This document shows positions 40,289-47,803 of a DNA stretch of 64,000 nucleotides, in pieces. Location of the stretch: positions 1-64,000 of the forward strand of contig CALCKT010000064.1 in the NCBI GenBank assembly GCA_937965785.1. Direction: 5' to 3'. Position 1 is the stretch's first letter, and each line of letters begins with the position of its first letter. A program made the translations under genes and the position numbers. The notes beneath the pieces were generated by a model that saw only the letters and a program-made list of their open reading frames with translations, searched no databases and was not told the origin of the DNA. The stretch is from an uncultured Propionibacteriaceae bacterium (GTDB lineage Bacteria > Actinomycetota > Actinomycetes > Propionibacteriales > Propionibacteriaceae).

Positions 40289-41229
40289 CCATCGCCGGGC
40301 GGCGGGGCGTTCACGTGCGGGCGGTCGGCGTGTTCCTGCTGGTGGGTTTCGGGGCGGCCCTGCTCCTGGACTGCGTCGTGGCCGTGACCGGCGGGCTGGG
40401 AACACCGCAGGCCAAGGGGATACTTCCGCTCCGGATGTTCACCCCCGCCCTGGCCGCCTGGGTGGTCTGCCGGTTCGTCACCCACGAGTCCTGGCTGCGG
40501 GAGAGCGGGCTCGCCCGGCGAACGCCCGGTTCCGGGGGGCGTCCCGGTTGGCTCCGGATCCTCGGTTTCGCGACGATCGGGGTCGGCGTCGTGGTGGCCG
40601 CGCTCGCCCTGCTGCTGGCGTTGGTCATCGGTGCCGGGTGGTTCAGTCCGGACTGGGCCCTGACCTCGTTCGCGAACAATCTGCGCGGCATCGCCCCGGA
40701 GGGGTCGCTGCCGCCCGTCGCGATGATCTGGGTTCTCGTGATAGCGGCGAGCGTGTTCGCCGCGTACACGATCAACGGGCTGTTCGCCCTGGGGGAGGAG
40801 GCCGGGTGGCGCGGCTGGCTCCAGTCGGCCCTCGAACCCCTGGGCCGGCGGCAGGGAGTCGTGCTCACCGGCGTGATCTGGGGTCTGTGGCACGCGCCCT
40901 TGATCGTCATGGGCTACGAGTACGGCGACAGGCTCCCCGCGGTGGTCGGCATCGCCCTGTTCACCTGCCTGTGCGCCGGCCTCGGCACGCTGCTGTCCTG
41001 GCTCCGGGTTCGTTCCGGCAGCGTCGTGCCGGCCGCCATCACCCACGGCGCGGTCAACGCCTTCGGTGGCCTGCCCGCGATGTTGGTGGCGCCCGGTGGC
41101 AGTCTGGACCTGGTTCTGGTGGGCCTGATCGGCTGGCCCGCGGTGGTGCTTTTCGGTCTCCTGGCGGCCCTGTTGCTGAGCGGTTCGTGGGCCGGGTGGG
41201 CCGGTGTCGAACAGGGGATGCCGTCCTGA
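40285..41229 (+). CDS. CPBP-family intramembrane metalloprotease
   Basis: 314 residues, about eight membrane segments. The Abi/CPBP motifs are EEAGWRGWLQSAL (paired Glu and Arg), WGLWHAPLIVMG (His) and the late ITHGAVNAFGG (His). Bacterial CPBP proteins act as membrane proteases in bacteriocin immunity or unknown processing. ATG overlaps the HTH gene's stop (ATGA). The long upstream frame is a shadow of the HTH gene. Confidence 0.82.
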   Translation: MTIAGRRGVHVRAVGVFLLVGFGAALLLDCVVAVTGGLGTPQAKGILPLRMFTPALAAWVVCRFVTHESWLRESGLARRTPGSGGRPGWLRILGFATIGVGVVVAALALLLALVIGAGWFSPDWALTSFANNLRGIAPEGSLPPVAMIWVLVIAASVFAAYTINGLFALGEEAGWRGWLQSALEPLGRRQGVVLTGVIWGLWHAPLIVMGYEYGDRLPAVVGIALFTCLCAGLGTLLSWLRVRSGSVVPAAITHGAVNAFGGLPAMLVAPGGSLDLVLVGLIGWPAVVLFGLLAALLLSGSWAGWAGVEQGMPS

Positions 41230-41251
41230 GGGTTGGGTCTTGGCCGTCGAC

Positions 41252-41281
41252 TTGTGCTTCTCGCGAAGGGCCGTGTAGAGT
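41252..41281 (+). promoter_or_regulatory. promoter of tRNA-Thr/tRNA-Met-rpmG
   Basis: TTGTGC (41252-41257), 18 bases, TAGAGT (41276-41281), 14 bases ahead of the tRNA-Thr gene. Confidence 0.55.
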
Positions 41282-41294
41282 TTGCCGACGGCTG

Positions 41295-41367
41295 GCCCCT
41301 ATAGCTCAGTAGGCAGAGCGTCTCCATGGTAAGGAGAAGGTCTGCGGTTCGATTCCGCATGGGGGCT
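41295..41367 (+). tRNA. tRNA-Thr (GGT)
   Basis: Full cloverleaf of 73 bases: acceptor GCCCCTA/TGGGGGC, D arm GCTC-GAGC, anticodon stem TCTCC/GGAGA with loop ATGGTAA (anticodon GGT), T arm TGCGG-TTCGATT-CCGCA. No CCA encoded. Confidence 0.93.
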
Positions 41368-41402
41368 CTGTTCTTGCCCGGGAGTTCTCGGGCAAGAATG
41401 TC

Positions 41403-41475
41403 GACGGGGTAGCTCAGTCGGTAGAGCAAGCGGCTCATAATCGCTGTGTCGCGGGTTCAAGTCCCGCCCTCGTCA
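41403..41475 (+). tRNA. tRNA-Met (CAT), elongator type
   Basis: 73 bases plus an encoded CCA (41476-41478). Acceptor GACGGGG/CCTCGTC (one G-T pair), D arm GCTC-GAGC, anticodon stem AGCGG/TCGCT with loop CTCATAA, T arm GCGGG-TTCAAGT-CCCGC. The stem lacks the three G-C pairs of an initiator, and position 1 pairs normally, so it is the elongator or a modified-CAT Ile tRNA. Confidence 0.88.
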
Positions 41476-41529
41476 CCACACAACCGAAGCCAGCGCGCAT
41501 CCGCGCCACTACACCGAGGGAAACTGATC

Positions 41530-41700
41530 ATGGCCAAGAAGGGGCAGGACGTCCGTCCGAAGATCACGCTTGCCTGCACCGAGTGCAAGGAGCGCAACTA
41601 CATCACCAAGAAGAACCGCCGCAACGATCCCGACCGGATTGAGCTCAAGAAGTACTGCCCGCGCTGCCGCACCCACCGCGCGCACCGCGAAACCCGCTGA
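41530..41700 (+). CDS. rpmG: ribosomal protein bL33, zinc-binding form
   Basis: 56-residue L33 with the zinc ribbon: CTEC near 16-19 and CPRC near 44-47. It starts MAKKGQDVRPKITLACTECK. This is the C+ form; a Cys-less copy is at 47480. The ATG at 41530 is the standard start, with GAGGGA upstream. Co-located with tRNAs and hadA/hadB, the usual actinobacterial order. Confidence 0.94.
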   Translation: MAKKGQDVRPKITLACTECKERNYITKKNRRNDPDRIELKKYCPRCRTHRAHRETR

Positions 41701-41712
41701 GCCGCACTTTTC

Positions 41713-41753
41713 CGCTGAGGGCCGCACCCGCAAGGGGCGGCCCTCAGCGTTTT
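41713..41753 (+). terminator. intrinsic terminator after rpmG
   Basis: 13-bp perfect stem (41713-41725 with 41737-41749), 11-base loop, then TTTT. It lies 13 bases after the rpmG stop and ends 18 bases before hadA. Confidence 0.88.
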
Positions 41754-41770
41754 CCCGGTAGCCTTCCCCC

Positions 41771-42199
41771 ATGCCGATTTCCGCCGAGCACGCGGGCCGG
41801 ACCTATCCTCCGGCCCCCGCCTACCGCGTCAGCCGCGCAAAGATCGCAGAGTTCGCGCGCGCCATCCAGGACGAGAACCCCGCCTACTTCGGCGACCATC
41901 CCATCGCCCCGCCGACCTTCGCCGCCGTCATCGCGGCCCAGGCGTGGGATGCCCTCTTCGGCGACGAGGAGCTGGGACTGGCCCTGCACCGAACCGTCCA
42001 CGCCGACCAGACCTTCGACTTCCACCGTCCCCTGCGTGAGGGCGACGACGTGGTGGCCCGGCTCACCATCGAACGGGTCCGCAACCGCGGCAACCTGGAC
42101 ATGGTCACGATCCTGGTGGCGTTGACCGTCGACGACGAGGCGGTCTGCGACGCCCGCTCCACCCTGATGCACACCCGCGAGGAGGCCCCCCATGACTGA
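41771..42199 (+). CDS. hadA: (3R)-hydroxyacyl-ACP dehydratase subunit HadA-like
   Basis: 142-residue half of a two-subunit hotdog dehydratase of the mycobacterial HadAB type. It carries the FAS1-like dehydratase N-terminal domain (YRVSRAKIAEFARAIQDENPAYFG, about 20-43) and LHRTVHADQTFDFHRPLREGDDV. The active site lies on the HadB partner, translated with an 8-base overlap. In this position, between rpmG and murB, the pair is conserved across actinobacteria, including those without mycolic acids, and probably serves fatty acid synthesis. Confidence 0.88.
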   Translation: MPISAEHAGRTYPPAPAYRVSRAKIAEFARAIQDENPAYFGDHPIAPPTFAAVIAAQAWDALFGDEELGLALHRTVHADQTFDFHRPLREGDDVVARLTIERVRNRGNLDMVTILVALTVDDEAVCDARSTLMHTREEAPHD

Positions 42200-42605
42200 A
42201 CGCGAGATCCAGGTGGGGCAGGAACTCCCGGCCCTGGAGATCCGGGTCACCAGGTCGGTGGTGGTGCGCTACGCCGGTGCCTCCACGGATTTCAACGAGA
42301 TCCACTTCTCCGACCGCCACGCCCGCGCCATCGGCCTGCCCGGGGTGCTGGCCCACGGCATGTGGACGATGGGTGCCGGGCTCGGCCTGGTCACCAGCTG
42401 GATCGGCGATCCGGCCCGCGTCGGGCGCTACTGCGTGAGGTTCACCCGTCCCGTGGTGGTTCCCGACACCGACGAGGGTACGCTGGTGCGTTTCACCGGG
42501 ACCGTCGCCGCCGTCGCCGACGGGGTGGCCACCGTCAACCTGACTGCGACCTGCGGTGACGACGCGGTGCTGGGGGCCGCGAAGGTGGAGGTCCGCATTG
42601 ACTGA
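42192..42605 (+). CDS. hadB: (3R)-hydroxyacyl-ACP dehydratase subunit HadB-like
   Basis: 137-residue MaoC-type hotdog subunit. The catalytic Asp/His segment is YAGASTDFNEIHFSDRHARAIGLPGVLAHGMWTMG (about 30-64), giving the hydratase 2 motif with Asp near 36 and His near 41. Overlaps HadA by 8 bases and the murB start by 8 bases. Confidence 0.9.
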   Translation: MTEREIQVGQELPALEIRVTRSVVVRYAGASTDFNEIHFSDRHARAIGLPGVLAHGMWTMGAGLGLVTSWIGDPARVGRYCVRFTRPVVVPDTDEGTLVRFTGTVAAVADGVATVNLTATCGDDAVLGAAKVEVRID

Positions 42606-43620
42606 GCCGCTCGCGAACCACACCACCTTCCGACTCGGCGGGCCCGCGCGGCGTTTCGTCGAGGCGACGACCGAACAGCAGCTCATCGACGCCGTCGCCG
42701 ACTGCGACTCCCGGGGCGAACCGGTCCTGGTCCTCGGCGGCGGCTCCAACGTCCTGATCGCCGACGAGGGTTTCGACGGCACCGTGGTCAAGGTCGCCAC
42801 CCGGGGGGTTCGTGCCGAGACCGCGGACTGTTCCGGGGCCCAGCTGGAGGTTGCGGCGGGGGAGGTGTGGGACGATCTCGTCGCCCGGGCCGTGGCCTCG
42901 CAGTGGTCCGGAACGGAAGCCCTCTCCGGGATACCCGGGTCCGTGGGGGCCGTCCCGATCCAGAACGTCGGCGCCTACGGGGCCGAGGTGGCGAGCCTCA
43001 TCCAACGGGTCCGCACCTGGGACCGGGCCGAGGGGTGCATCCGCACTTTCGCGGCCGCCGAGTGCGGCTTCGGCTACCGAGACTCCCGTTTCAAACGCGA
43101 GAAGGGACGCCACCTGGTGCTACGCGTCGACTTCCAGCTGCCGCTCGGGGAACTGGGGCAACCCATTCGCTACCCCGAACTGGCCCGTGCCCTCGGTGTC
43201 GAGGTGGGGCAGCGCGCCCCCGCCGCCCGGGTGCGGGAGACCGTGCTCGCCATCCGGCGCAGAAAGGGCATGGTCCTGGACGAGAACGACCACGACACCT
43301 GGTCCGCCGGTTCCTTCTTCACCAACCCGATCCTCACCCCGGAACAGGCGGCCTCCCTGCCCGCGGAGGCCCCCCGTTTCCCCGCGGGGGAGAGGGTCAA
43401 GACCAGCGCCGCCTGGCTGATCCAGCACGCGGGATTCCCCGCGGGTCACGGCACCGGCCCGGCGAGGCTGTCCACCCGGCACGTGCTCGCGCTCACCAAC
43501 CGCGGACACGCCACCACCGCCGATGTCCTGGCTCTCGCCCGCGAGATCCGCTGCGGGGTGCGGGAACGTTTCGGAATCACCCTGGTTCCCGAGGTGAACC
43601 TGGTCGGCGTGAGCATCTGA
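42598..43620 (+). CDS. murB: UDP-N-acetylenolpyruvoylglucosamine reductase
   Basis: FAD enzyme that reduces UDP-GlcNAc-enolpyruvate in peptidoglycan synthesis, 340 residues. FAD-binding VLGGGSNVLIADEGFDG, the block GIPGSVGAVPIQNVGAYGAEV, the catalytic Ser in SAGSFFTNP, and the final Glu in VPEVNLVG are all present. The start is a TTG at 42598 (LTEPLANHTTFRLGGPAR), the only one giving a normal MurB N-terminus; it overlaps hadB by 8 bases. Confidence 0.93.
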   Translation: MTEPLANHTTFRLGGPARRFVEATTEQQLIDAVADCDSRGEPVLVLGGGSNVLIADEGFDGTVVKVATRGVRAETADCSGAQLEVAAGEVWDDLVARAVASQWSGTEALSGIPGSVGAVPIQNVGAYGAEVASLIQRVRTWDRAEGCIRTFAAAECGFGYRDSRFKREKGRHLVLRVDFQLPLGELGQPIRYPELARALGVEVGQRAPAARVRETVLAIRRRKGMVLDENDHDTWSAGSFFTNPILTPEQAASLPAEAPRFPAGERVKTSAAWLIQHAGFPAGHGTGPARLSTRHVLALTNRGHATTADVLALAREIRCGVRERFGITLVPEVNLVGVSI

Positions 43621-43710
43621 GCAGAGATTTCGGACCTTGCCGGGTATGCGGTAAGGTATGGGTCTGGCGAGGTCGGCCGCGCCTCGTACCAAGGCGTGCG
43701 GCCACGTCGA

Positions 43711-43783
<73 letters not shown>

Positions 43784-43802
43784 CGAAGCAGATGCTTCCA
43801 AC

Positions 43803-43834
43803 GCCTGCCACCCAGTGGGTGGGCAGGCATTTCG
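43803..43834 (+). terminator. weak terminator or attenuator between tRNA-Trp and secE
   Basis: GCCTGCC-type inverted repeat (43803-43814 with 43816-43828, one bulge) followed by ATTTCGTTTG. It probably separates the tRNA from part of the secE transcription. Confidence 0.5.
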
Positions 43835-43858
43835 TTTGTTGACCGAAAGGGACCGCGC

Positions 43859-44344
43859 GTGAGCGACGACAAGACTCGGCAGGACGGGGACGAACTCCCC
43901 GAGGCTGACCCCGTCGCCGACGACGAGGTGATCGCCGAGCTGGAGGACCAGTTCGACGAGGACTCCTCCGAGGACGGCGCGGAGGACGCCGACCACGAAG
44001 ACGACGCGGGCAAGGACAAGTCCGGGAAGGCCGACAAGAAAACCTCGAAGGTGGTGACCCGCAGGACCGCGAAAGCCCCCGTCAAGAAGACAACGGCCAC
44101 CAGGAAACGCTCGGAGACCGAGCGTGAGGAACACGACCCTTACCGGGCGAAGAACCCTGCGCAGTTCGTGCGCCAGTCCGTGGCCGAGCTCAAGAAGGTC
44201 GTGTGGCCCACCTGGGTGGAGCTCACCGTGCTGTTCTCCGCGGTCCTGCTGTTCGTGTTGTTCATAATCGCCTACGTCATGCTTCTCGACAACGGCTTCG
44301 GCTGGGCCCTGCTCAGCCTGTTTGGAGGAACCCCCAGTGAGTGA
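43859..44344 (+). CDS. secE: preprotein translocase subunit SecE
   Basis: 161 residues. The functional core is the C-terminal 60: FVRQSVAELKKVVWPTWVELT followed by one membrane helix (VLFSAVLLFVLFIIAYVML). The first ~95 residues are an acidic then Lys/Thr-rich extension, longer than in most SecE proteins. GTG start at 43859 with AAAGG upstream. It overlaps nusG by 8 bases. Confidence 0.93.
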   Translation: MSDDKTRQDGDELPEADPVADDEVIAELEDQFDEDSSEDGAEDADHEDDAGKDKSGKADKKTSKVVTRRTAKAPVKKTTATRKRSETEREEHDPYRAKNPAQFVRQSVAELKKVVWPTWVELTVLFSAVLLFVLFIIAYVMLLDNGFGWALLSLFGGTPSE

Positions 44345-45122
44345 GAACACCGACGACTTCGAGATCGATCTGGGGGAACTGCCCGCTCCCAGCGACGAGG
44401 TCGAGATCGACCTCGGCCCGCTCGACGAGGAGAACGAACCCCAGGAGGAGATCGCCCTCGCCGATGAACCGGAGGAGGACGAACCCGAACAGCCGGAGAC
44501 CGACGACGCCACCGCGGCGGCCGTCGCGAAGCTCCGCGAGGAGCTGGAGTCCAAGTTCGGCGAGTGGTACGTCATCCACACCTACTCGGGCATGGAGAAC
44601 CGGGTCAAGCAGAACCTCGATTCCCGCGCCACCTCCCTGAACATGGAGGACTACATCTTCGAGACGATCGTCCCCACCGAGGAGGTCGTCGAGGTGCGCA
44701 ACAACGCCCGCAAGACCGTCACGCGCTGCGTGCTGCCCGGCTACGTGCTGGTGCGGATGGAGCTGACCGACGACTCTTGGGCGGCGGTGCGCCACACCCC
44801 TTCCGTGACCGGTTTCGTCGGCCACGGCCAGACCCCCGTCCCGCTCAGCCTGGACGAGGTGGTCAGCATGCTGACTCCTTCCGTCGTCGCGAAGGTGGCC
44901 TCCGAGGCCTCCGCCGCCGTGGCGCGCGCGAAGAAGAAGGTGGAGGTCGTTGACTTCGCGGTCGGCGACTCCGTGATGGTGATCGACGGCCCCTTCACCG
45001 GGGTGCACGCCACGATCACCGAGATCAGCGCCAACCAGCAGCGGTTCCGGGCTCTCGTCGAGATCCTGGGTCGCGAAACCCCTGTCGACCTGGAATTCAA
45101 GCAGGTCGAGAAGGTCGGTTAG
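44337..45122 (+). CDS. nusG: transcription termination/antitermination factor NusG
   Basis: 261 residues. An acidic N-terminal extension (~70 residues, Glu/Asp/Pro-rich) is followed by the NGN domain (GEWYVIHTYSGMENRVKQNL through VRMELTDDSWAAVRHTPSVTGFVG) and the KOW motif (FAVGDSVMVIDGPFTGVHATITEI). GTG start at 44337, within the secE gene, with GGAGGA in good position. Confidence 0.95.
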   Translation: MSENTDDFEIDLGELPAPSDEVEIDLGPLDEENEPQEEIALADEPEEDEPEQPETDDATAAAVAKLREELESKFGEWYVIHTYSGMENRVKQNLDSRATSLNMEDYIFETIVPTEEVVEVRNNARKTVTRCVLPGYVLVRMELTDDSWAAVRHTPSVTGFVGHGQTPVPLSLDEVVSMLTPSVVAKVASEASAAVARAKKKVEVVDFAVGDSVMVIDGPFTGVHATITEISANQQRFRALVEILGRETPVDLEFKQVEKVG

Positions 45123-45143
45123 GTTCCCGCCCGTCCGGGACTC

Positions 45144-45149
45144 TACAAT
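45144..45149 (+). promoter_or_regulatory. probable -10 of the rplK-rplA promoter
   Basis: TACAAT 70 bases before rplK; the matching -35 region (around 45121) is weak. Confidence 0.45.
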
Positions 45150-45218
45150 GGCGCGTTGCGTCGCGACCCGGGTGCGCCCGGCGTGACCGTTCCAAAACCA
45201 AACCCATAAGGACCCAAC

Positions 45219-45647
45219 ATGCCTCCCAAGAAGAAGGTCGCAGCCCTCGTCAAGGTTGCCCTGCAGGCTGGCTCCGCCACCCCTGCGCCGCCGGTCGGTA
45301 CCGCTCTCGGTCCGCACGGTGTCAACATCATGGAGTTCGTCAAGGCGTACAACGCCGCGACGGAGTCCCAGCGCGGCAACGTCATCCCCGTCGAGATCAC
45401 CATCTACGAGGATCGCACGTTCACCTTCATCACGAAGACCCCGCCCGCCGCCGAGCTGATCAAGAAGGCCGCCGGAATCCAGTCGGGCTCGGACAGCCCG
45501 CTGAAGAACAAGGTGGGCAAGCTCACCAAGGACCAGGTGCGCGAGATCGCCACGATGAAGCTGCCGGACCTCAACGCCAACGACGTTGACGCCGCCTGCA
45601 AGATCGTGGAGGGCACCGCCCGCTCCATGGGCGTCACCGTCGAGTGA
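45219..45647 (+). CDS. rplK: ribosomal protein uL11
   Basis: 142-residue L11, part of the GTPase-associated centre. It begins MPPKKKVAALVKVALQAGSATPAPPVGTALGPHGVNIMEF, and ends with the usual DLNANDVDAACKIVEGTARSMGV. Complete. A Shine-Dalgarno AAGGA precedes it. Confidence 0.97.
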   Translation: MPPKKKVAALVKVALQAGSATPAPPVGTALGPHGVNIMEFVKAYNAATESQRGNVIPVEITIYEDRTFTFITKTPPAAELIKKAAGIQSGSDSPLKNKVGKLTKDQVREIATMKLPDLNANDVDAACKIVEGTARSMGVTVE

Positions 45648-45730
45648 CGCACCCCCTGGCAGGGAGCCCACTCCCACACCAGAACTGGTGGATCAGCCTG
45701 CGAGGCTGACGACAAAGAACGGAACCAGAG

Positions 45731-46429
45731 ATGAAGCACAGCAAGGCTTACAAGGCCGCCGCCGAAAAGCGCGACGGCTCCCAGCTGTACACCCCCGAGG
45801 CGGCGGTGAAGCTGGTCAAGGAAATGGCTTCGGCCAAGTTCGACGAGACCATCGAGGTGGCGGTGCGTCTCGGCGTGGATCCCCGCAAGGCGGATCAGAT
45901 GGTGCGTGGCACGGTCAACCTTCCCAACGGCACTGGCAAGACGGCTCGGGTCCTCGTCTTCGCCTCCGGTGAGAAGGCCGAGGCCGCGATCGCAGCGGGC
46001 GCCGACGAGGTCGGCGTCGACGATCTCGTCGAGAAGATCTCCGGCGGCTACCTCGATTTCGATGCCGTCGTCGCCACCCCCGACATGATGGGCAAGGTCG
46101 GCCGGCTGGGCCGTATCCTCGGCCCGCGTGGACTGATGCCGAACCCGAAGACCGGCACCGTCACCATGGATGTGGCCAAGGCCGTCTCCGACATCAAGGG
46201 CGGCAAGATCGAGTTCCGCGTGGATCGGCACGCGAACCTGCAGTTCATCATCGGCAAGGCCTCGTTCACCGAGCAGCAGCTCGTCGAGAACTACTTCGCG
46301 GCGCTGGAGGAGATCCTGCGTCTCAAGCCGGCCGCTTCCAAGGGCCGCTACGTGAAGAAGGTCGCGTTCTCCGCCACCATGTCGCCCAGCGTCCTGGTCG
46401 ACGGTACGGTCACCAAACCGGCCGAGTGA
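45731..46429 (+). CDS. rplA: ribosomal protein uL1
   Basis: 232-residue L1, which forms the ribosomal L1 stalk. Family blocks: VRLGVDPRKADQMVRGTVNLPNGTGK, MGKVGRLGRILGPRGLMPNPKTGTV and the closing KGRYVKKVAFSATMSPSV. Last gene of the rplK-rplA unit; the terminator at 46436 follows. Confidence 0.97.
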   Translation: MKHSKAYKAAAEKRDGSQLYTPEAAVKLVKEMASAKFDETIEVAVRLGVDPRKADQMVRGTVNLPNGTGKTARVLVFASGEKAEAAIAAGADEVGVDDLVEKISGGYLDFDAVVATPDMMGKVGRLGRILGPRGLMPNPKTGTVTMDVAKAVSDIKGGKIEFRVDRHANLQFIIGKASFTEQQLVENYFAALEEILRLKPAASKGRYVKKVAFSATMSPSVLVDGTVTKPAE

Positions 46430-46709
46430 GCCACTGACGACGAAGGGGCGGGCACCATCCGGTGTCCGCCCCTTCGTCGTCGCCCGGGCAGGAAATGAGC
46501 GGGCCGGGAAGGTCAGGGTGAGATCCCGGGGCGGACAGTTGGCCGCCACGCCTGCCCAGCAGCTCACGAAAGCCGCTGCCCTCCGCTTCCAAGGAGGCAG
46601 GCAGCTCACCCACGGCCCGTTCGACCACGCGGGTCTGACTCAGCCCCGTCCGGGCGGCGGCCCGACGGACCAGGTCGTGGACGTGCTCGTCCTTGATGTT
46701 CAAACTCAC
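46410..46709 (-). pseudogene. VapB-type antitoxin remnant without partner
   Basis: GTG start at 46709. The first ~45 residues match VapB antitoxins (MSLNIKDEHVHDLVRRAAARTGLSQTRVVERAVGEL). The rest, Pro/Gly-rich, reads across the rplA terminator and over the rplA 3' end by 20 bases, which is not credible coding sequence. No VapC toxin gene follows. I read it as the surviving 5' end of a decayed toxin-antitoxin locus, though a short orphan antitoxin is possible. Confidence 0.5.
46436..46481. terminator. intrinsic terminator after rplA
   Basis: A 21-bp stem with one mismatch (46436-46456 with 46461-46481) and an ATCC loop, seven bases after the rplA stop. It falls inside the antisense VapB-like remnant. 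Confidence 0.88.
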
Positions 46710-46912
46710 ACAACAGTTCTACCTTCCCGGAGTAAAATTCCACTCTCCCGGGTTGGTTGGTTCATGAGCTGCTGGGGCGGCGCTCCCGGGAGGCTGATCG
46801 AACCGCTCTGCGAGTTGTTGGTGATGGATGCCCCGGTCGGCGTTTTCCTTTCGGGGCAGGTCCGGGCGATGTGTGGGCGCATGTTGGGCAGTCCGGGTCG
46901 CGGGTATCAGGG

Positions 46913-47158
46913 TCAGATCTTGCCGTAGCGCTGCTGGAACTTCTCGACGCGTCCCGTGATGCTGAGCCTGCGCGCCTTGCCCGTGTAGAAGGGGTGGCTG
47001 TCGGCGGTTATCTCCACGTCGACCAGGGGATAGGTGTTCCCGTCGCTCCACTCGATCGTCTGCTTGGAGGTCATCGTTGAACGGATCAGATACATGGTCC
47101 GGGTGGTGATGTCGCGGAAGACGACGGGGTGGTAGTCGGGGTGGATGCCTGGTTTCAT
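46913..47158 (-). CDS. rpmE2: ribosomal protein bL31, type B (zinc-independent)
   Basis: 81-residue L31 type B: MKPGIHPDYHPVVFRDITTRTMYLIRSTM, then SHPFYTGKARRLSITGRVEKFQQRYG. It lacks the Cys ligands of the zinc form. Paralogues of this type replace the zinc form when zinc is scarce. It is divergent from rpmB-rpmG across a short region that holds a Zur-like sequence. Confidence 0.93.
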   Translation of the reverse strand: MKPGIHPDYHPVVFRDITTRTMYLIRSTMTSKQTIEWSDGNTYPLVDVEITADSHPFYTGKARRLSITGRVEKFQQRYGKI

Positions 47159-47188
47159 CGTGGGCCTTCCGGGGCGGATTGGAACTTT

Positions 47189-47214
47189 GATTGCAACTCA
47201 TTATCATTATCGGC
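47189..47214. promoter_or_regulatory. probable Zur box between rpmE2 and rpmB
   Basis: TTGCAACTCATTATCATTAT (47191-47210) has the AT-rich ATTATCATT core typical of actinobacterial Zur sites, in an otherwise GC-rich region between two divergent genes for zinc-independent ribosomal proteins. One half is better conserved than the other. The position could control both transcripts. Confidence 0.55.
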
Positions 47215-47241
47215 GAATGTTCGTGCAACCCGAGGAGTCCC

Positions 47242-47478
47242 ATGTCGCGTCACTGCCAGGTCACGGGGGCCGCGCCCGGTTTCGGGCACAACGTCCCCTG
47301 GTCGAAGAAGAAGACCAACCGCCGTTTCAACGTCAACGTCCAGACAAAGCGTTACTGGGTGCCGTCGCTGGGGCGAAGGGTCAGGCTCACGGTCTCCGCC
47401 AAGGGCATCAAGGTGATTGACGCCCGAGGCATCGACGCGGTGGTCGCGGACCTCATCGCCCAGGGAAGGAAGCTCTGA
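47242..47478 (+). CDS. rpmB: ribosomal protein bL28
   Basis: 78-residue L28: MSRHCQVTGAAPGFGHNVPW, then KTNRRFNVNVQTKRYWVPSLGRRVRLTVSAKGIKVID. Only one Cys is present, so the CxxC pair of zinc-binding L28 is absent. ATG at 47242 with GAGGAG before it. Two bases separate it from the Cys-less rpmG. Confidence 0.93.
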   Translation: MSRHCQVTGAAPGFGHNVPWSKKKTNRRFNVNVQTKRYWVPSLGRRVRLTVSAKGIKVIDARGIDAVVADLIAQGRKL

Positions 47479-47479
47479 G

Positions 47480-47647
47480 ATGGCCAAGAAAAACGACCTG
47501 CGTCCGCTGATCAAGCTGCGCTCCACCGCGGGAACCGGCTACACCTATGTGACCCGGAAGAACCGCCGCAACGACCCCGATCGGCTCTCGCTGCGCAAGT
47601 ACGACCCCATCATCCGGCGCCACGTCGAGTTCAAGGAAACCCGCTGA
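47480..47647 (+). CDS. rpmG2: ribosomal protein bL33, Cys-less form
   Basis: 55-residue L33: MAKKNDLRPLIKLRSTAGTG, ending HVEFKETR, with no Cys at either knuckle position, unlike the copy at 41530. Its ATG overlaps the stop of rpmB by a base or so. C- paralogues like this are expressed under zinc limitation via Zur in actinobacteria. Confidence 0.93.
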   Translation: MAKKNDLRPLIKLRSTAGTGYTYVTRKNRRNDPDRLSLRKYDPIIRRHVEFKETR

Positions 47648-47803
47648 CGGCCAGGCGCTCCAGGATCACCCAGCCCGAACGGCGCAGGCGGATCGCTGCC
47701 CAGCAGGGGAGAAACGGTTCGCGCTCAAGGCCGTGATTGCCTGTCCCGCCACCGGACCACCTCGCATCGTGACGTGTTGTTTCCCGTTCCCCGGCGCAGG
47801 GCT

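Noticed and set aside
43637..43662. tRNA-Trp promoter with TTGCCG and TATGGG
   Set aside because: The spacer would be only 14 bases and the fit is poor, so I did not annotate it.
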